Made by a program: the position numbers and the translations under genes. Of a DNA stretch of 64,000 nucleotides, positions 38,555 to 50,045 are shown piece after piece. The notes beneath the pieces are model-generated. The model searched no databases and was not told where the DNA came from. It was given only the letters and a program-made list of their open reading frames with translations. The stretch comes from Nipponacmea schrenckii (Eukaryota; Mollusca; Gastropoda; Lottiidae): positions 124,001 through 188,000 of the forward strand of contig JAUJPP010000006.1 of the NCBI GenBank assembly GCA_030562195.1. The letters run 5' to 3'. The first letter of the stretch is position 1; each line of letters starts with the position of its first letter.

Positions 38555-39475
38555 TAGATATCAGGATGTTTGAAAACGTTTTCTAAAACTTGCTGTTTAA
38601 CAGAAAATTGTAATCAATTCACCTTACGATTTGCAACATTGCGTCTAAACTGGAGTCAGGAGGTATCTGTTAATTGAAATATTGTAATATTCAAATCCAA
38701 AAAGAGATGAGAATGAGGTCAATCGTGTTTATTTGGCAACCATTTAATATTTCTGATTTATAATTGCATTTATGTATTATTTCAGTTCAAACGGTGAAAC
38801 CGCAAAGTCGAGTTCTAAAGTCTATCAGGCGATTCTTCCGATCCTGCAAGTGCTTAAAAACAGAAGAGTAACTCATAAAACTCGAAGATCTGAAGAATGA
38901 ACGATCACTAAACCACTCGTCAGTGGGAATGGAATGGATGGATGGATATGAATGGATATAGATGTGTGTTGGGATGGATACAGAAAGACATTAAAATTGT
39001 GTGACTGTGTGTATGAGAGATGTTAGTTTTGTGAAAGTTGAAATCAGTATTATGTGAGGATGAGTGTTTGAGTGTTTGAGGGTGTGTGAGATAGTGTGTT
39101 TGTCGCGGGGGGGATGTGATTTTTTTGGGGGTGCGGGGAGGGGATGATTAAAGAATATGTTTGAATGCCTTGGAGAATGTGAGAGAGGTCTGTTAAACCC
39201 CAATGAAAAAATAAATAGTTAAACCTTAGTGTAATCTAAACACATATTGTTATAAATTTACAATTGTTATACGTATTTTATTATATTTGATATTTTCATA
39301 TTAAAGATTTTTATATTTGGAATCTTTTTAGTTTTTTATTAAATACAATTTCGGAATAATTCAAGGTTCGAGAAGATGACTTATAGCTTTGCCAAAATCC
39401 TAAATTATGACTCGGATCCATTGGTCGAAGACTTTCTAGATCTTCTCAAATCATTGGGAGATTAGGTTTAGGAAT
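38555..39475 (+). repeat. Segmental duplicate of 32427-33310
   Basis: Identity starts at 'agatatcagg', three bases inside intron 2 of the orphan gene. It runs through its last exon, 3' UTR, TG-rich tract and poly(A) signal to about 39475. Differences are scattered substitutions and small indels. Confidence 0.9.
38786..38871 (+). pseudogene. Duplicated last exon of the orphan gene
   Basis: 86 nt with the acceptor ttcag kept and a TAA at 38869-38871. In the original phase it reads VQTVKPQSRVLKSIRRFF... with one replacement relative to 32648-32733 (R to S). The upstream exons were not copied, so it is an orphan terminal exon available to BLOC1S4 transcripts; in that phase it would close after F-K-R. 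Confidence 0.6.
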
Positions 39476-39489
39476 AATTTTCTTATGAC

Positions 39490-41720
39490 TTATTGGCTCT
39501 GCAACTGCTACTAGCCATAACATATAACAAATAACGCCTTTGAGGCTTTTCTGCCGCTACTAGCACCAGATAGAACAGTTGAATTGGCTATTTCTATTCT
39601 ATAGGTTTTATATCATTGTCCCTTCAACTACTTTACTGGCCGTAATATAATATGGCCTTTGAAAGACACATTTAAGGCCTATCTACTGCTAGTAGCATGA
39701 TACCAGTTGAATAGGCTACTGTTTTATATATATATGACTTTTCTATATGACGTATTGGCCCTTCAACTGCTACTATATAGGACCTTTGAAAGACGCCTTT
39801 GAGGCATTTCCTGCCGCTACTAGCACCAGATAGAACAGTTGTATTTTGTATTTAAATTTCTATAGGATTTATATCATTGGCCTTCCATCTGATACTAGCA
39901 AAAATTATATATGGCCTTTGAAAGACGTATTTAAGGTCTTTCCACTGCTACTAGCATGACACCGTTTGGATTAGCTACTGTTTTTCTATGATATGATCTA
40001 TAGGGCCTTTAAAAGACGGCATTTCCTGGTGGTATTGGCATTTTATATTATTGGTCTTCCAACTGCTACTAGCCGTAATTTATATGGCCTTTAAAAGACG
40101 CATGTAAGGCCTTTCTACTACTACTAACATGACACAAGTTGGATTGGCTACTATTTTTCCATAGGATTTATATTATTGTCCTTTTAACTACTTCTAGCCG
40201 TAATGGCCTTTGAAAAACGCATATAAAGCATTTCCTGCCGCTACTAGCACCAGATAGAACAGCTGCATTGGCTATTTTTATTCTATAGGATTTATATCCG
40301 TGTCCTTCCAACTGCCACTGGCCGAAATTATATGGCCTTTGAAAGACGTATTTAAGGCCTTTCCACTGGTACTAGCATGACACCGGTTGGATTAGCTACT
40401 GTTCTTCTAAATGACCTAATATCCCTTCAACTACTACTATCCATAACATATAGGACCAATAACAAATAAAGCTTTTGAGGCATCTCCTGCCGCTACTAGA
40501 ACCAGATAGAGCAGTTGTATTGTGTATTCTTATTCTATAGGATTCATATCATTGGCCTTCCAACTGCTACTAGCCGTAATATATATGGCCTTTAAAAGAC
40601 ACATTTAAGACCTTTCTACTGCTACTAGCATGACACCAGTTGGATTGGCTACTGTTTTTCTATGGGATTTATATTATTGTCCTTTAAACTGCTATTAGCC
40701 ATAATAATATATGACCTTTGAAAAACGCATATAAGGCATTTCCTGCCGCTACTATAACCAGGTAGAAAAGCTGTATTGGCTATTTTAATTCTATAGGATT
40801 CATATCATTGGTCTTCCAACTGCTACTAGCCGTAATATATATGGCCTTTGAAAGACGCATGTAAGGCCTTTCTACTGCTACTTATAGCATGGCATTGGCT
40901 AATGCTTTATTTTGGACTATCATACGCGGCTGCTAGCATATTAAAGTTAGTTGCTACTAGCTGTAGTATATGGAATTGAATTGACGGTCAGATTGGTTTT
41001 CTGATTTTAAGCGTGTGACTACCTGCTAATAGACCTTTCAGTGGGGCTACTGATTGCCTACTACTCGCCCTTTAGATGCTACTAGCTGTAATATATAGCT
41101 AAATGAAATAAAATGATGTGAAATAAATATAATTTAAGTCTTAATTGTTGTTGGGTTAATGAAACGTATGGATGCAGTAAGATTCTTCAGGACTACAGCA
41201 TTAGCCTTCTCTTTCTTGATTTCCAAATCTTTCTATAATAGTGGCCTTTAAAAGGAGATTTCTGGCCTTTCCCTCCACTACTAGCATTGTAAAATGTGCG
41301 TTTAATTCATTAAAATATTATGACACATGCAATTTGATAACTGTTGCTGTTCTCTTACCAGAAAATTACACACATAATATTTTGAAAGGCACCCTATAAG
41401 ATTCAGCGTTGACTATAGGTTCAGTATTACTGTTACTATAGTATTGAAATAATAATGGCCTTTAAACGGCGATTTTTTGCCTTTATTTCTGCTACTAGCA
41501 TAATAAAATATGTGGCTAATTTATTCATTTAATATAACGCATGCGTCAAATACTGAAATTTGATTGGCTGTTGCTTTTCTATAGATTGTGTATTGCCTGG
41601 ACTATAACCTGCTACTAGCAGTAATACGCGGCCTTTAAAAGACGCCTTTTGGGCCTATATATCTGCTAGTAGCAGCCTAGAATCTGTGGTTTATATCTGC
41701 TATTAGCAGGGTAAACGAAC
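39490..41720. repeat. Degenerate satellite with two alternating unit types
   Basis: Units of about 125-130 bp alternate between type A ('catttaaggcctttctactg' ... 'gcatgacaccagttggat') and type B ('cctttgaggcatttcctgcc' ... 'caccagatagaacagttg'). A starts near 39662, 39925, 40094, 40343, 40593 and 40855; B near 39787, 40213, 40465 and 40725. All share 'ctactagc' and 'tatggcctttgaaagacg'. After 40900 the pattern decays. Non-coding. Confidence 0.75.
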
Positions 41721-42118
41721 AGGATCGGGTGCAAATAGAATGATGTCAAGTCTTGTCGTTAGTGTCTATATTTTTGTCTGACCAGGCAGATTTAATATAG
41801 TCGTTACGTGAAGTATAATCCGAAAAGACGTTTCAATTCCTTAGCCTTTTATGATTTCCAGGTATGTTATATGATATATTTTTGTTTGTTAAAAGTCACG
41901 ATGTATCATTAAAAGGCCAAAAGGGAAAATAAATAAATTATAAATATAGGTCTACTGTTAATATTCTATCATCAGCTATAAGAATATATTTGATTATTTA
42001 TTATTGATGAAAGTGGTTGTAAAAACAATATATAATTGAAATTACGAAAGCACAGGCCGAGGAGAAGGTTCAGTACCAACAATAACAGTTATGTGCAAAA
42101 AATAGTGAGTAAGAGGGG

Positions 42119-42150
<32 letters not shown>

Positions 42151-42234
42151 AAACTGATTGATACATTGCAATTTATGAAAAACTGTAACCAGCATCTGCT
42201 TAAATGCAAATTTAAAATAAGAGGAAAATAATGA
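41721..42234. repeat. Dispersed repeat and poly(A) tract
   Basis: 41862-42010 ('aggtatgttatatgatatat', 'aaaggccaaaagggaaaat', 'ctatcatcagctataagaat') matches 53565-53715. A 26-base A run lies at 42119-42144 near the 3' boundary of the Penelope-like element. The rest is unassigned. Confidence 0.65.
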
Positions 42235-42780
42235 TTATACTATTATAGGTTTTAGTCTGCTCTGGACTATAATATCACTTAAATTTATATTACGCTTAAA
42301 TGCAATAATTAATTTTTTGTGGAAAATATCAGGGAAAATGTGTTGGAGGCGTTTATACATTTCTTTGATAATGGGTACGGCTTGGCAGGATGTACTACTG
42401 AAAAGTATAACAAAAGGAATTATCTGATAGTCAACTTGAACATTTAAACCATTGGGTCTCATCGTATTAAGTTTATTTATCCAGTAGTTTTCTCTAAGCA
42501 GTCGAAAAGTTCTAGTTGGAATATCAGTCTGTTCATAAATTTGTTCAATAGGGGTGATTCTTGCATTATTTATGTGATGGTCTGTTTGGGTTTGAAATGT
42601 TTAGCCACAGTTTTATCCAAATTATGATTTATATCAAATCTATGGCCATTGAATCGGGTTCTCAATTTATTTTTTGTTTCTCCAATATACTGTTTTTGAC
42701 AAGCTGTACATGATATGAGGTAGATGATATTGTTGCTGTCACAAGTAGGATTTTCTTCTATGGCAAATTTGGCATTATTA
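42235..42780 (-). pseudogene. Penelope-like element, GIY-YIG endonuclease part
   Basis: The minus strand reads CDSNNIIYLISCTACQKQYI followed by GETKNKLRTRFNGHRFD. This is the IYLI...QYIGET form of the GIY-YIG motif with its downstream Arg/His, as in endonuclease-bearing Penelope elements. TFRLLRENYWINKLNTMRPN and a tail ending at 42235 follow. The part after the stop near 42600 is in another frame. It is continuous with the RT at 42898-43593. Confidence 0.8.
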
Positions 42781-42897
42781 GAGGTATTGAAAAAGAAGGG
42801 AGTTGAGATGAAAAAGGGACAAGTTAGACAAGAAGATTTCAGACAGGGTTTTAAACAAACACCGAGGATTTCAACATTCGGGGCATTGTTTTTAGCC

Positions 42898-44168
42898 TTA
42901 AGTTCGCAAAGGGTTAAATTTTTTTATTTTGCGTAAAAACCGCTTCGCATAACCCCGCTGCTGCAATTGTTTGAAAACAATTGCACATGCCTCCTCAAAG
43001 TCCTTTTCCCGCGTACAAATTCGGTGGAACCGTAATATTTGGGATTTGATTACCCCTGAAAAGGTGTGTTTAGGATGAAAAGATGATTTGAACAAAAGTT
43101 GGGGGGTGTCAGTTTCCTTAAAGAAAACCTTGATATCTAATTTCCCAGAAGTAGTAAAATCATTGTCCTTGAATACTGTCGTATCAAGGAAATCTATACG
43201 GTTTTCGCTAATTTTGGCTGTTAGTTTTACTGAAGGGTGGTAATTATTGAGAATATCGAAATATTCCCAGAATTCTTCTATGGTATGTGTCCAAACTATG
43301 AAAATATCGTCAAGGAAACGGACGTAAAAATATGGGAGTAATGGACAAAGAAGAGATACTTCTCTTTCCCATTCTGCCATGAATATGTTGGCGTATGAAG
43401 GGGCAAATCGTTTGCCCATGGCAGTACCAGAGATCTGAAGGTATACTTTTTCATTAAAGGTGAAGTCATTTCTACTCAGACATATTTCCAATAAGTTTAA
43501 TATCGCGGTGTCAGGGCGGCTGATGTCAGGATGCCTGTCAAAAGCCTTTCTTACAGCGCGGAGACCAGAAACATTATCTATCCGAGTGTACATGCTTTGA
43601 ACATCAAGGGAGATTAGAATGGCATTTTTTGGTATTTTTAGCTGATTGATTTTTGAAACAAAGGTAATAAAAAATGATCAATGTATTCCGAGATCCGGTA
43701 GGATTCACTTGAACAATCAGATATGATTTGGTATCTGATATGGTACAAACCATTCAGTAGCTGGATCTTTATGAATTTTAGGTAAGGTATATAAATGGCG
43801 CTGTCTAATTTGTGAGTCGGGATTCAAATAATAAAATTGTTTGTCATTAATAAAGTTTTGTTCAAGTAATTTTGAAAGAATATTTAATATCAAACTAGCT
43901 GTTTCATGATTGCCAAAATTTGGTAATGTTCAGTATTACCTAATTGGGTTTCAGCTTCTTGAATGTAATCATCTCTATTCAGTATGACACAGCAACTACC
44001 TTTATCACTTTTTCTAATGATGATAGATTGGTCATTTTTTAGGGAGTTCAAAGCAGTACGCTCCGCGTGTGATAGATTCGATTTATCATGTACCAGAGGT
44101 ATATGAGATATTTCATTGTTCATTTCATCGAAAACTTTTAAAATTTCTTGATTCAATAAGGCCATCAC
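42898..44168 (-). pseudogene. Penelope-like element, reverse transcriptase
   Basis: Two open parts. 44168-43890 has SIIIRKSDKGSCCVILNRDD, the N-terminal 'I.K.DKG..VV' block. 43593-42898 (231 codons) has MYTRIDNVSGL, GTAMGKRFAPSYANIFMAEW, the catalytic box as FYVRFLDDIFIVW and ENRIDFLDTTVF. These are the hallmarks of Penelope-type RTs, which are related to telomerase. Frameshifts at about 43600-43890 and 44168-44420 make it inactive. The larger open part keeps the DD pair. Confidence 0.85.
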
Positions 44169-44423
44169 AGGGCGTAAAAGTTGATTTTTCTACAAATTTT
44201 GGTAATAGGACCCCGAGAAGGACTTTTCCTGTAAAAATAGCTCAATCTCAATAGTCGTTGAAATTTTGCAACTGCTTCGTGAACTGGTGCTAGGGATTTT
44301 GGCGAAGGTATGGATTTTAGACCCTTATCTAAGAGTTTCTCGTCGTTTAGGTTTAGGGATTTGTGGCTTAGGTTAACAATTGTCTTACCAACTGTACTGT
44401 GTTTGGAACTAGGCCCCCCGTTT

Positions 44424-44900
44424 CTAGTTTAAAGGATTTAAGTTGTTAATCCAGTGGTTGAAGAGATGATCTGCCGTTACAGGAACCCAGTGTGTGAGAT
44501 CATTCCTGACTTTGATTGGTCCTGGTGCTGGTGCTATGACATTTATATCAGTAGGTGGCTGGCTGGTTATGAGGTCGTTGAAGGTTTGGAGGTTCTTACT
44601 CTCGTTTTCAAATTTCGACTGGAAAACTGATGCTGTAGGGATATGAGTAATATGGGTGGTGGTGTTAGGAAAGATAGTTTTAACTGTATCCAAGAGATCT
44701 AATAAATTTCGATAAATAGTGCGACCATCTTCAGATCTATTCTTGAAACCAATTTCGTAGAATAAGGTGGCGTGGTGAATATGAAGAAGGGACAAAGTTG
44801 TTGAGGATATTCTTGATATGCCATATCTTACCACCTGGATAGGATTCCATTTGAACATCATCTTGGCCTTTTGGAATGTTGCTGATGTTCGATGATCCAA
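44424..44900 (-). pseudogene. Upstream ORF of the Penelope-like element
   Basis: 158 codons ending at 44424. RTIYRNLLDLLDTVKTIFPN followed by THITHIPTA recalls the middle of SGNH-hydrolase-like domains carried by some retroelements, but key residues are not visible and the match is weak. It ends 8 bases before the 1.48-kb repeated unit and lies 5' of the RT on the same strand, so I place it in the same element. Confidence 0.4.
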
Positions 44901-44907
44901 TTATAAG

Positions 44908-46385
44908 ACTAGAACTGTGAACAGCTCCGAGCGTGGCAACTGTGCGTTATCCCATGGATTTCGAACATTTTGAAATTTCTAACCTGCTAGCTTTCAATTC
45001 CGGTACTTTTCAGCCTACAATTGGAAGCGTAAACTTTCCGCTATATAGGCAATTTTTTCTACTATAAGTTTCTACTATCAGTTCCTTATTAGATTTTTGT
45101 ACATGTCTAAGATTTCGGTAGGATATTTACATAAATTCCAAACTCAAATTTAAGTAGGTAGTAAGATGTCGATTTGTCATGAAATTTAAACTCTCTATAT
45201 TCAAATTTAAACATTATTTTGTAACTTTGGTTGTAATTAACATAGAGAGAAAATTCAAGCTATGTGATAATTTGCTAATTCACAGCTTTATAAAGAGATA
45301 TTTTTTGAATTTGTATGCAAAAATTTTACAAAAAAATAAATAAATTTTATTAGCAATTGGAATTTTTTTCTTCTCGAGGGATGCAAATTATTTTGTATAG
45401 CTAATGTACTGTTTTTGCTTACATTCTTGAATTACACGGGATGTAGGGTCGCCTGAAATGAGATAAAAAAAAAAACGGAAGTCCCCACGCCCAAACCGGA
45501 AGTGATCAAAAAATTTTGATGATATATTTTTAATTGTGTTGCGTATTTATCTGTATCCTGTAAATTTCAGATCGATCCGAACATTAGAGCCTGAAAGTGT
45601 AATATAACCGTCCAAAATTGCAAAATAGTCAGATTTCGGTGGGCTATAAAACCGGAAGTTAATATTTGTCATGCAATATCAGCACATCTATAGACAGCTG
45701 AGGTCAAGGACATTCTACATCTCAAATGCCAAGGTCATTGAAGGTCAAGGTCACGAGATATAGAGTTTTAAATTTTCGAAAAATTCGAACGGGCATAAAA
45801 ACAATTCAAATTCGAAAATCAAAATTCTGTTCCCAACATTTTTTAGATAAAGTATCAAGGTTTCGATAGACACCAAAATCATAAAAATCGGTTAATAATT
45901 GGCGGACTTATTAAATTTTTAAGAAAATTTGCCATTTTTGAAAACTGCGCATGCGCAACATTCAATTTAATTTTTCTTCATCTCAGGGGATTAAAATCAT
46001 TTAGTATAGCTAAAATATACTGTTTTTGTTTAGAATCTTGAATTACATGGGAAGCAGGGTCGCCCGACATGAGACGAAAAAAACGGAAGTCCCCACGCCC
46101 AAACCGGAAGTGATCAAAAAATTTTGATGATGTAGTTTTAATTGCGCTGCCTATCTATCTATATCCTGTAAATTTCAGACCGATGCGACTATTAGGGCCC
46201 GGGCTAGCTTGAAATCTTATTTGCATATTATGCAATTAGCCACTTTCGGTTTAGCGAAAATTTCATGTTAGATATTCATTTTTGATTCCAGCTCATATAA
46301 AAACCATTGGTGAAAACAGAAATAGTCTATCTTTTTCCGTTTGGGCTAGCGAGCTTCCCAAAAAAAAAAAAAAAAAAAAAAAAAA
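44908..46385 (+). repeat. 1.48-kb unit, copy 1, with 3' poly(A)
   Basis: It begins 'actagaactgtgaacagctc' and ends 'gctagcgagcttccc' plus about 26 A. Nearly identical to the next unit (offset 1478). Internally it carries two diverged halves, each with 'acggaagtccccacgcccaa' and 'accggaagtgatcaaaaaat' (45476-45590 and 46084-46200). No long frame. Confidence 0.9.
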
Positions 46386-47835
46386 ACTAGAACTGTGAAC
46401 AGCTCCGAGCGTGGCAACTGTGCGTTATCCCATGGATTTCGAACATTTTGAAACTTCTAACCTGCTAGCTTTCAATTCCGGTACTTTTCAGCCTACAATT
46501 GTAAGCGTAAACTTTCCGCTATATAGGCAATTTTTTCTACTATAAGTTTCTACTATCAGTTCCTTATTAGATTTTTGTACATGTCTAAGATTTCGGTAGG
46601 ATATTTACATAAATTCCAAACTCAAATTTAAGTAGGTAGTAAGATGTCAATTTGTCATGAAATTTAAACTCTCTTTATTCAAATTTAAACATTATTTTGT
46701 AACTTTGGTTGTAATTAACATAGAGAGAAAATTCAAGCTATGTGATAATTTGCTAATTCACAGCTTTATAAAGAGATATTTTTTGAATTTGTATGCAAAA
46801 ATTTTACAAAAAAATAAATAAATTTTATTAGCAATTGGAATTTTTTTCTTCTCGAGGGATGCAAATTATTTTGTATAGCTAATGTACTGTTTTTGCTTAC
46901 ATTCTTGAATTACACGGGATGTAGGGTCGCCTGAAATGAGATAAAAAAAAAACGGAAGTCCCCACGTCCAAACCGGAAGTGATCAAAAAATTTTGATGAT
47001 ATATTTTTAATTGTGTTGCGTATCTATCTATATCCTGTAAATTTCAGATCGATCCGAACATTAGAGCCCGAAAGTGTAACATAACCATCCAAAATTGCAA
47101 AATAGTCAGATTTCGGTGGGCTATAAAACCGGAAGTTAATATTTGTCATGCAATATCAGCACATCTATAGACAGCTGAGGTCAATGACATTCTACATCTC
47201 AAATGTCAAGGTCATTGAAGGTCAAGGTCACGAGATATAGAGTTTTAAATTTTCGAAAAATTCGAACGGGCATAAAAAAAATTCAAATTCGAAAATCAAA
47301 ATTCTGTTCCCAACATTTTTTAGATAAAGTATCAAGGTTTCGATAAACACCAAAATCATAAAAATCGGTTAATAATTGGCGGACTTATTAAATTTTTAAG
47401 AAAATTTGCCATTTTTGAAAACTGCGCATGCGCAACATTCAATTTAATTTTTCTTCATCTCAGGGGATTAAAATCATGTAGTATAGCTAAATTATACTGA
47501 TTTTGTTTAGAATCTTGAATTACATCGAAAGCAGGGTCGCCCGACATGAGACGAAAAAAACGGAAGTCCCCACGCCCAAACCGGAAGTGATAAAAAAAAA
47601 TTGATGATGTAGTTTTAATTGCGCTGCCTATCTATCTATATCCTGTAAATTTCAGACCGATGCGACTATTAGGGCCCGAGCTAGCTTGAAATCTTATTTG
47701 CATATTATGCAATTAGCCACTTTCAGTTTAGCGAAAATTTCATGTTAGATATTCATTTTTGATTCCAGCCCATATAAAAACCATTGGTGAAAACAGAAAT
47801 AGACTATCTTTTTCCGTTTGGGCTAGCGAGCTTCC

Positions 47836-47870
<35 letters not shown>
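46386..47870 (+). repeat. 1.48-kb unit, copy 2, with 3' poly(A)
   Basis: Direct tandem copy of 44908-46385. It differs by scattered substitutions and A-run length (about 34 A at 47837-47870). Open frames at the end depend on the A run. Confidence 0.9.
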
Positions 47871-47872
<2 letters not shown>

Positions 47873-48016
47873 ATCCGAACGAAAACAAAGCGTGACAAAT
47901 TTTATTTGCCACGCAAAAAAAATAATCCGAACGAAAACAAAGCGTGACAAATTTTATTTGCCACGCAAAAAATAATCCGAACGAAAACAAAGTGTGACAA
48001 ATTTTATTTGCCACGC
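47871..48016 (+). repeat. Three tandem copies of a ~50-bp unit
   Basis: 'aataatccgaacgaaaacaa' + 'agcgtgacaaattttatttg' + 'ccacgc', three times. The last copy fuses directly to the ATP-grasp fragment at 48017. Confidence 0.9.
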
Positions 48017-48142
48017 AATAAATATGGTAAAATAATTTGTCGGTGTCAACTGATAGCCAATTCTTGTGGAGAATTAAAACAACAATCGTCTAGAATAACC
48101 AATCAGTTGTTAAAACAGATCTCTGATCATCGTCAATTTTAG
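48017..48142 (+). pseudogene. Truncated inverted copy of the ATP-grasp gene C-terminus
   Basis: The plus strand reads the last 41 codons of the 51090-52409 gene (NKYGKIICRCQLIANSCGEL... ending SDHRQF, stop TAG) with about six replacements. Everything upstream is missing and replaced by the 50-bp tandem repeat. A 3' flank resembling a UTR continues to about 48425. It is an inverted partial duplicate about 3 kb from the intact gene. Confidence 0.9.
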
Positions 48143-48671
48143 AATCATACTTTCTGTTTGCCTATTAACGATAGGATATATTATTGTAAAAATCGTTTCA
48201 GTCATCCGCTGATTTTGAAGTATTTATAACAATTATGATTTGTTGCAATGACTTTAATTGTCTTGGTGTTTGTATTTTGGACATTTATGTTTTTTATAAT
48301 ATTTATGTCATACAGTGACTGAGCTTTATCGAAGAAAAAAAGAAAAAAAACCCTGAATATAAAAATATTTCTTCTAATGTAACTTTTTAAAATTTAATAA
48401 AGAATGAAGAATAAATAATATCCTATCCTATATTTGTATGTTTTTAATTAAAACCGTAGCCTAATTAAATTATAAAATAATTTTTTTGATTTACTTCCCT
48501 TGGAAAACAGATTATTATAATAACGTGCACGTCATGCTGCCTGGCTGGGCTCATTCAAGAGTGAACTCTCGTTGAAGTAACACTTGTTGATGCCATCGTT
48601 ATCACTTGTAAATTCTTCAACCAAATTTTTGTTATTTTGTCAAGTTCGGAGAGCTAGCCAAAAGACCAAAA
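48143..48671 (+). other. 3' flank of the ATP-grasp fragment and unassigned DNA
   Basis: AT-rich. 'aataaagaatgaagaataaa' near 48400 could be an old polyadenylation site of the duplicated gene. Nothing else is seen. Confidence 0.35.
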
Positions 48672-48975
48672 ATGTCAAAAAGACATAGAAAAAATTCGCC
48701 TCAGGAAGTGTTTGGTAAATGTGACATTATTTCATGGAAAACATGATCATGCTTTCAGATACCACAGAGCCCATGCAGTTAAGATTGAAATGATGGCAAT
48801 ATTCTGCAACTTGTTAAATTTATCTCAAGATGATCAAATTCACGCCGATGATCTGAAAGATGCTAAAAGAAATGAAACATATTTAAGTTATCGTCTAGAG
48901 AATGACGTCATTCAAATCATTGCCAATGTAGTTCATCAATGCTCATTTTCGCCTCGACAAGTTACTAACTTGTGA
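48672..48975 (+). CDS. Unidentified ORF, possibly a broken gene
   Basis: An ATG at 48672 opens MSKRHRKNSPQEVFGK, then the coding signal shifts frame near 48715 and continues HGKHDHAFRYHRAHAVKIEM and NETYLSYRLENDVIQIIANV to a stop at 48975. The composition looks protein-like (charged, His-rich, helical). I do not recognise it. The shift could mark an insertion of about 28 bases or a small intron without good sites. The 36-bp minisatellite begins about 75 bp downstream. Confidence 0.35.
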
Positions 48976-49051
48976 GATATCGTTGAGCGGTTTATCATGT
49001 TCTACGAATCGGATGGTGCAAGTTCCGAAGAATTTAAGAATGTTTTATAGA

Positions 49052-50045
49052 CGATCAGTCGATATCAATATGTTACATTGTATCATGAGATCAGTAGATA
49101 TCAATGTATTACGCTGTATCATAAAATCAGTTGATATCAATGTGTTACGGTGTATCACAAGATCAGTCGATATCAATAACCGTGTTGCCACTTGGGCAAA
49201 GAGCCGGCTTTAAGCTAGCTTTTGTGTGTTTCCACTTGTTAAATTGCCGAACCGTTACGGCTTTTTCTCGTTCGGCAATCGAGAAGTACTAGTTTTACGG
49301 TCTCACGTGCAACATCGGTAGTCTTGTACATCGCGACCTGTCAATAATGTGCCACTTTTTTGATCGAGACTAAAGTGGTTCGGGAACCAGAAAAACTCAG
49401 TGGAAACGCAGCGTGTTCGGCAATAAATCTGGCTTTGTTCGCAATTCTAAGTGGAAACGCAGTTAATGTGTTACGTCGTATCATAAGAACAATCGATATC
49501 AATGTGTTACGGTGTATCATAAGATCAGTCGATATCAATGTGTTACGGTGTATTATAGGATCAGTCGATATCAATTAGTTACGGTGTATCATAAGATCAA
49601 TAGATATCAATGTATTACGATGTATCTTAAGATCAGTAGATATCAATGTGTTACAGTGTATCATAAGATCAGTAGATATCAATGTATTACGCTGTATCTT
49701 AAGATCAGTCGATATCAATATGTTACAGTGTAACATAAGATCAGTCGATATCAATGCGTTACATTATGTCATAAGATCAGTCGATATCAATGTGTTACAT
49801 TATGTCATAAGATCAGTCGATATCAATGTGTTACAGTGTAACATAAGATCAGTCGATATCAATGCGTTACATTATGTCATAAGATCAGTCGATATCAATG
49901 TGTTACATTATGTCATAAGATCAGTCGATATCAACGGTGTATCACAAGATCAGTCGATATCAATGTGATACGGTGAATCACAAGATCAGTCGATTCCAAT
50001 GTGTTACGGTGTATTATAAGATAAGTCGATATCAATATGTTACAT
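49052..50045. repeat. 36-bp minisatellite, split by a MITE
   Basis: The unit is 'gatcagtcgatatcaatgtg' + 'ttacggtgtatcataa', with about three copies before 49178 and about sixteen after 49464. Because 36 is a multiple of 3, several frames stay open on both strands, which explains apparent proteins repeating RSVDINVL; these are not genes. Confidence 0.95.
49178..49464. mobile_element. 287-bp MITE with AAT target-site duplication
   Basis: The minisatellite is interrupted between two AAT triplets (49175-49177 and 49465-49467). The ends are inverted: left 'aaccgtgttgccactt', right (reverse complement) 'aactgcgtttccactt', 13 of 16 alike. Inner copies of 'gttcggcaat' occur in both halves. No ORF. 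A 3-bp duplication would suit PIF/Harbinger-type elements, but the family is not certain. Confidence 0.8.

Noticed and set aside
39361..39450. Short ORF MTYSFAKILNYDSDPLVEDF...
   Set aside because: The paralogous copy at 33212 has a stop and several replacements; it lies in downstream flank without splice or start support.
49341..49968. Repeated 12-residue 'RSVDINVL' proteins
   Set aside because: By-product of a 36-bp DNA repeat (a multiple of 3); frames are open on both strands and interrupted by a MITE.
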